Assembly: GCA_900769445.1 (NCBI GenBank)
Contig: CAAGGR010000109.1
Coordinates: 1 to 64,000 of the forward strand
Length of the DNA: 64,000 nucleotides
Source: an uncultured Alistipes sp.
GTDB taxonomy: Bacteria > Bacteroidota > Bacteroidia > Bacteroidales > Rikenellaceae
Reading direction: 5' to 3'
The notes under the pieces are model-generated. The model worked only from the letters and a program-made list of their open reading frames with translations. It made no database searches and was not told the origin of the DNA. This document shows positions 61,557-64,000 of this stretch, in pieces. The stretch's first letter is position 1. Each line of letters opens with the position of its first letter. Both the position numbers and the translations under genes were made by a program.

Positions 61557-62385
61557 AGACCATCATATGTTTAGGATTAAAACCGTGATTTACAGGGCCT
61601 ATGCCGTGTCCTATCTCAATATCGGCACCACAGCGAATAGCCTCGGTAATAAAACTCTTTGCCTCGGCTATAGCCTCAACCATACCGCAACCACGCGCCA
61701 TAAATGCAGCGATAGCAGATGAAAGTGTACAACCCGTGCCGTGAGTGTTACGCGTAGCAACACTCTCGGAGGCGAAAATTGTACTCTCTATGCCCGACTG
61801 GCTATTTGTAAATAGAATATCACTCTTCTGCTCGCCCTCCTCATGGCCTCCTTTGAGGAGTATAGCCTTAGCGCCATAGTCAAAGAGAATTTTTGAGGCC
61901 TCCACCTTATGCTCGTAGGTGTCGACAGGGTGATTTGTGAGCGCCTCCATCTCTGGAATATTGGGCGTAACAAGCAGAGATAGAGGAAGGAGTTGGCTCT
62001 TGATAACATCTTGTGCTTCAATGGATAAAAGGCGATGCCCTGTGCTTGATACGATAACAGGATCGAGGATTACAGGAATCGTGTATCTGCTTAGTGCCTT
62101 AGCCACAACCCTGACAATATCTACATTGGAGAGCATCCCAATCTTGATAAACGAGGGGTGTAGATCCTCAACAACAGCAACAATCTGCTCATAGACCATC
62201 TGTGGGTCAATGGCTAATTGGGAGTGAACACCTTGCGTATTTTGTGCTGTGATGGCTGTGATGGCTGTAGCGCCATAGACGCCAAGTGCCGAGAATGTTT
62301 TAAGATCGGCCTGAATACCCGCCCCACCAGAGGAGTCGGAGCCGGCAATGGATAATACTACAGGGTAGGTTTTAGTCTGCTTCAT
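61537..62385 (-). CDS. thiD: Hydroxymethylpyrimidine/phosphomethylpyrimidine kinase
   Basis: ThiD phosphorylates HMP and HMP-P. The 282-residue ribokinase-fold protein has SIAGSDSSGGAGIQADLKTFSALG, VILDPVIVSSTGHRLL and the anion-hole motif THGTGCTLSSAIAAFM. It is first in the operon behind a TPP riboswitch. Its ATG lies in the 3' arm of a long leader hairpin, a sign of translational control. No thiC or thiM is nearby. Confidence 0.95.
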   Translation of the reverse strand: MKQTKTYPVVLSIAGSDSSGGAGIQADLKTFSALGVYGATAITAITAQNTQGVHSQLAIDPQMVYEQIVAVVEDLHPSFIKIGMLSNVDIVRVVAKALSRYTIPVILDPVIVSSTGHRLLSIEAQDVIKSQLLPLSLLVTPNIPEMEALTNHPVDTYEHKVEASKILFDYGAKAILLKGGHEEGEQKSDILFTNSQSGIESTIFASESVATRNTHGTGCTLSSAIAAFMARGCGMVEAIAEAKSFITEAIRCGADIEIGHGIGPVNHGFNPKHMMVYESREL

Positions 62386-62429
62386 ACCACTATTTTAAGG
62401 TTACTATATATGCTCAAAATAGTGATACG
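62383..62429 (-). promoter_or_regulatory. Start-codon-masking hairpin (TPP expression platform)
   Basis: On the minus strand CGTATCACTATTTT (62429-62416) pairs with AAAATAGTGGTATG (62396-62383): 14 pairs, two of them G-U, with a 19-base loop. The last three bases are the thiD ATG, so the stem would hide the start codon. Confidence 0.65.
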
Positions 62430-62454
62430 GCAAGTACCATTAAAGATGACTCCA

Positions 62455-62548
62455 AACTTCCAGCGTCAGCATTATCTGTACTGGTGCAATGTGTATAATC
62501 TCAGCCAGGGTAACCAAGCGGTATTCCCTAACACCACCATTCGAGTTC
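62455..62548 (-). ncRNA. TPP riboswitch (THI element)
   Basis: On the minus strand the conserved parts occur in order: GGTGTTAGGG, then CCTGGCTGAGAT (the CUGAGA core), then ACATTGCACC, CAGATAATGC and TGACGCTGGAAG. This is the THI-box pattern that binds thiamine pyrophosphate. It lies between the TATCTTTG promoter and thiD. Confidence 0.92.
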
Positions 62549-62552
62549 AACG

Positions 62553-62560
62553 CAAAGATA
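62553..62560 (-). promoter_or_regulatory. Promoter -7 box TATCTTTG for the thiamine operon
   Basis: The minus strand reads TATCTTTG, a TAnnTTTG match, directly upstream of the TPP aptamer. Confidence 0.6.
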
Positions 62561-62695
62561 TATATTTTTTCCCAATCAGCGACACCATTTTTAGATTTTG
62601 TTGCACTGAATTTTGATATACACTATGTGTATAGTTTGGAGCATATTTTTGTTTAGATTTAATTAAATGGAGCGATGAAGTTGGTAACTTTTTCC

Positions 62696-62703
62696 TATAT
62701 TTG
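62696..62703 (+). promoter_or_regulatory. Promoter -7 box TATATTTG with near-leaderless start
   Basis: TATATTTG matches TAnnTTTG and ends four bases before the ATG at 62708. The spacing is the same as at 27875. Confidence 0.6.
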
Positions 62704-62707
62704 CAGT

Positions 62708-63181
62708 ATGAAACAGAGAATACTTTTTGTCTGCCTTGGAAATATATGCCGCTCCCCTGCTGCCGAAGCAATGCTTCGATGCCTGACCGATAGAGAGGGG
62801 TTTACCGAACGAGTATTTATCGATTCGGCTGGCACCTATGGAGGTCATAGTGGAGAGTTGTCCGACCCACGTATGCGACGTGCTGCGGCAGCCCGCGGTA
62901 TCGAGATGACACACCGCGCGCGACAGGTGCGCGAAGCCGATTTCGAGAAGTTTGACATGGTTATCGCCATGGACGACAACAACTACGAAAACCTCTTCCG
63001 CCTTGCTCCCGACCGCGCAGCACAGCAGAAGATATACCGCTTTAGAGAGTTCTTGCGCCACAACCCCGATTGGTCCTATATCCCCGACCCATACTATGAG
63101 GGACACGAGGGTTTTGAACTTGTTTTAGACCTTTTAGAAGATGGCTGCTCTACGTTAGTAGAGATGATAAGTGAGAGGTAA
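62708..63181 (+). CDS. Low-molecular-weight protein-tyrosine phosphatase
   Basis: The 157-residue protein has the active-site loop VCLGNICRSPAAE (Cys-x5-Arg-Ser, near 8-20) and the general-acid Asp in PDPYYEGHEGF. Family members dephosphorylate tyrosine or arginine residues; the target is unknown. The ATG at 62708 is right behind a TATATTTG box, so the message is probably leaderless. It stands alone between the divergent thiamine operon and the E6-E7 repeats. Confidence 0.94.
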   Translation: MKQRILFVCLGNICRSPAAEAMLRCLTDREGFTERVFIDSAGTYGGHSGELSDPRMRRAAAARGIEMTHRARQVREADFEKFDMVIAMDDNNYENLFRLAPDRAAQQKIYRFREFLRHNPDWSYIPDPYYEGHEGFELVLDLLEDGCSTLVEMISER

Positions 63182-63216
63182 AAGGTGTGGTGCGCTTCGC
63201 GCGAGATTAATTATTT

Positions 63217-63300
63217 GGAGACAGCAGAGACAGCAGAGAAATTTATTATCATTCTAATGATACTCTGTTTCGCTGTGGTCTCTTTCGTCTCTGTGGTCTC
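63217..63300. repeat. Long imperfect inverted repeat
   Basis: GAGACAGCAGAGAC (63218-63231) pairs with GTCTCTGTGGTCTC (63287-63300), with one mismatch. Nested GAGAC/GTCTC units lie on both sides. An A run follows on the plus strand, so it is not a classical terminator for the phosphatase gene. Function not clear. Confidence 0.5.
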
Positions 63301-63329
63301 AAAAAAAAACCTTACCAAGCGCGAGACCC

Positions 63330-63460
63330 AATTTCTTGGAAGAAGTCGTGAGATGTGGTGCATCACGAAAGAAACCATCCAGGGATAGTACACCAAAGTA
63401 CAGCCCTGAATGGTTTACTTGTAGGGATGTGCCGCAGATTGCGGCTTATCGCGAGAAATT
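63330..63460. repeat. Interspersed hairpin element, copy E6
   Basis: The ends are AATTTCTTGGAAGAAGTCG and CGGCTTATCGCGAGAAATT. The central hairpin pairs AAACCAT with ATGGTTT (63372-63378, 63410-63416), CAGGG with CCCTG, and GTAC with GTAC around ACCAAA. A second small hairpin CCGCA-GAT-TGCGG lies near the right end. It is joined head to tail with E7 without spacer. Confidence 0.75.
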
Positions 63461-63590
63461 AATTTCTTGTCAGAAGGGGTTAGATTTGGTGCCAAGTCGA
63501 AATTGGCCCGGATGGGGGTGTACTTGGCGTACATCCCCATTCGGGACAATGAGCTTGGTGCCGAAGATGACCACTTATCACAAGAAATTA
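63461..63590. repeat. Interspersed hairpin element, copy E7 (complete)
   Basis: The ends are AATTTCTTGTCAGAAGGGG and CCACTTATCACAAGAAATT. The central hairpin (63507-63545) pairs CCCG with CGGG, ATGGGG with CCCCAT and TGTAC with GTACA around TTGGC, with two G-T wobbles. The last TTA is the stop codon of the YeiH-type gene. Confidence 0.8.
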
Positions 63591-64000
63591 AAGGAGTGGT
63601 TTAATCACCCCAAACATTATCCAGGCGATAACACCCGTAATAATGATATTAAAGAGCTGAGTCCCAAGAAAGGCGTGGAGAATCCTACGGTTTTCGCGGG
63701 AGACAATATCTTTAAGACGGGTATCCATTCCTATACAGACAAAGGAGAGGGAGAAGAAGAAGGTTGAAAAGTTCTTCGCCATAGTAGTCTCTATAACCTT
63801 ACCAGAAGTGTTAATGGTAAGAAGATCTTGCGTCTGCAGGATGCTAAATAGTGCCGAGGCAAGGAGAAAACCGAGGATAAATTTGGGGAATTTATCCCAA
63901 ACGATAGCGAGTGATGGGCGGCTAATATTAGCAGTTTTGTTCGAGTGCGCAGAGAGGTAGAGGGCAATAAAGAATGCCACAAAACCTATCAACACATTTT
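63588..64000 (-). CDS. YeiH/UPF0324-type putative sulfate exporter, C-terminal part (cut by window)
   Basis: About 135 residues of a membrane protein are in the window; the start lies beyond base 64000. Visible are WDKFPKFILGFLLASALFSIL, a periplasmic or cytoplasmic stretch, FFFSLSFVCIGMDTRL and a final helix LFNIIITGVIAWIMFGV. This matches the C-terminus of UPF0324/YeiH transporters, which are annotated as sulfate exporters on limited evidence. The stop codon is inside repeat E7. Confidence 0.82.
   Translation of the reverse strand, partial: NVLIGFVAFFIALYLSAHSNKTANISRPSLAIVWDKFPKFILGFLLASALFSILQTQDLLTINTSGKVIETTMAKNFSTFFFSLSFVCIGMDTRLKDIVSRENRRILHAFLGTQLFNIIITGVIAWIMFGVIKPLL

Noticed and set aside
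63217..63300. Intrinsic terminator of the phosphatase gene
   Set aside because: The stem is imperfect and followed by an A run, not a T run, on the plus strand.
63336..63767. 143-codon plus-strand frame at the window end
   Set aside because: It crosses repeats E6-E7 and the antisense of the YeiH-type gene, and looks like a chance frame.
1..64000. tRNA or rRNA genes, including the tRNA cluster often found after hpf
   Set aside because: I saw no T-loop and acceptor-stem pattern on either strand by reading; a covariance search could overturn this.

Overview
The window reads as a chromosomal segment of a strictly or mostly anaerobic member of the Bacteroidales. The evidence is the recurrent promoter -7 box TAnnTTTG, the lack of Shine-Dalgarno sequences, BACON-domain lipoproteins, PorX of the type IX secretion system, a full Rnf complex, and a futalosine-pathway menaquinone enzyme. 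A Rikenellaceae/Alistipes-like source is my best guess, at moderate confidence. There is no phage, integron, CRISPR array, rRNA or tRNA that I can see. The gene content is mostly core, with one accessory lipoprotein cluster.

Layout. 1-19.5 kb is almost entirely minus strand: obg, a BACON lipoprotein, lspA-xerC-hpf, a PpiD-like chaperone, and a long run hup - 29-codon bS22-like gene - rng - mfd - coaX - OMP - TPR - lptC - gldE, headed by a separate SRPBCC gene and tsaE. At 19.5-24 kb are porX, a NUDIX hydrolase and a secreted S9 peptidase. 23.9-37.3 kb is a plus-strand cluster of eight secreted lipoproteins (BACON, FnIII, Omp28 and a repeated beta-rich module), interrupted by one GT2 glycosyltransferase. 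At 37.4-44.2 kb a minus-strand operon carries GT - ECF sigma - rsmG - DUF4954 - trxB - rnz - trmH. At 44.2-51.8 kb a plus-strand run carries tgt - lptF/G - an mqnE::PASTA fusion - rluD - ygiQ - a small lipoprotein. At 52-59.2 kb are nadE - rseC - rnfBCDGEA. At 59.5-62.6 kb is a thiamine operon (thiD-thiE-thi4-tenI) under a TPP riboswitch. The end holds a low-molecular-weight phosphatase and the 3' part of a YeiH-type transporter.

How the genes work together. rng, bS22-like, hup and hpf serve RNA and ribosome metabolism. lptC, lptF/G, lspA, the OMP and PpiD serve the envelope. nadE and rnf link NAD synthesis to NADH-ferredoxin energy conservation. The thiamine operon combines a His-type, sulfide-dependent Thi4 with two ThiE-like proteins.

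The most unusual signal is a family of seven interspersed elements of about 110-130 bp. They have imperfect terminal inverted repeats (AATTTCTTGT..AAGGGG) and a central long hairpin. The stem sequence differs from copy to copy while pairing is kept, and the tip (TAC-loop-GTA) is constant. Six of the seven abut or overlap the stop codon of a minus-strand gene. I do not recognise this family. Other points of interest are the mqnE::PASTA fusion, a NadE whose glutaminase domain lacks its nucleophilic cysteine, a Tgt without its zinc cysteines, and a hairpin that masks the thiD start codon below the TPP aptamer.
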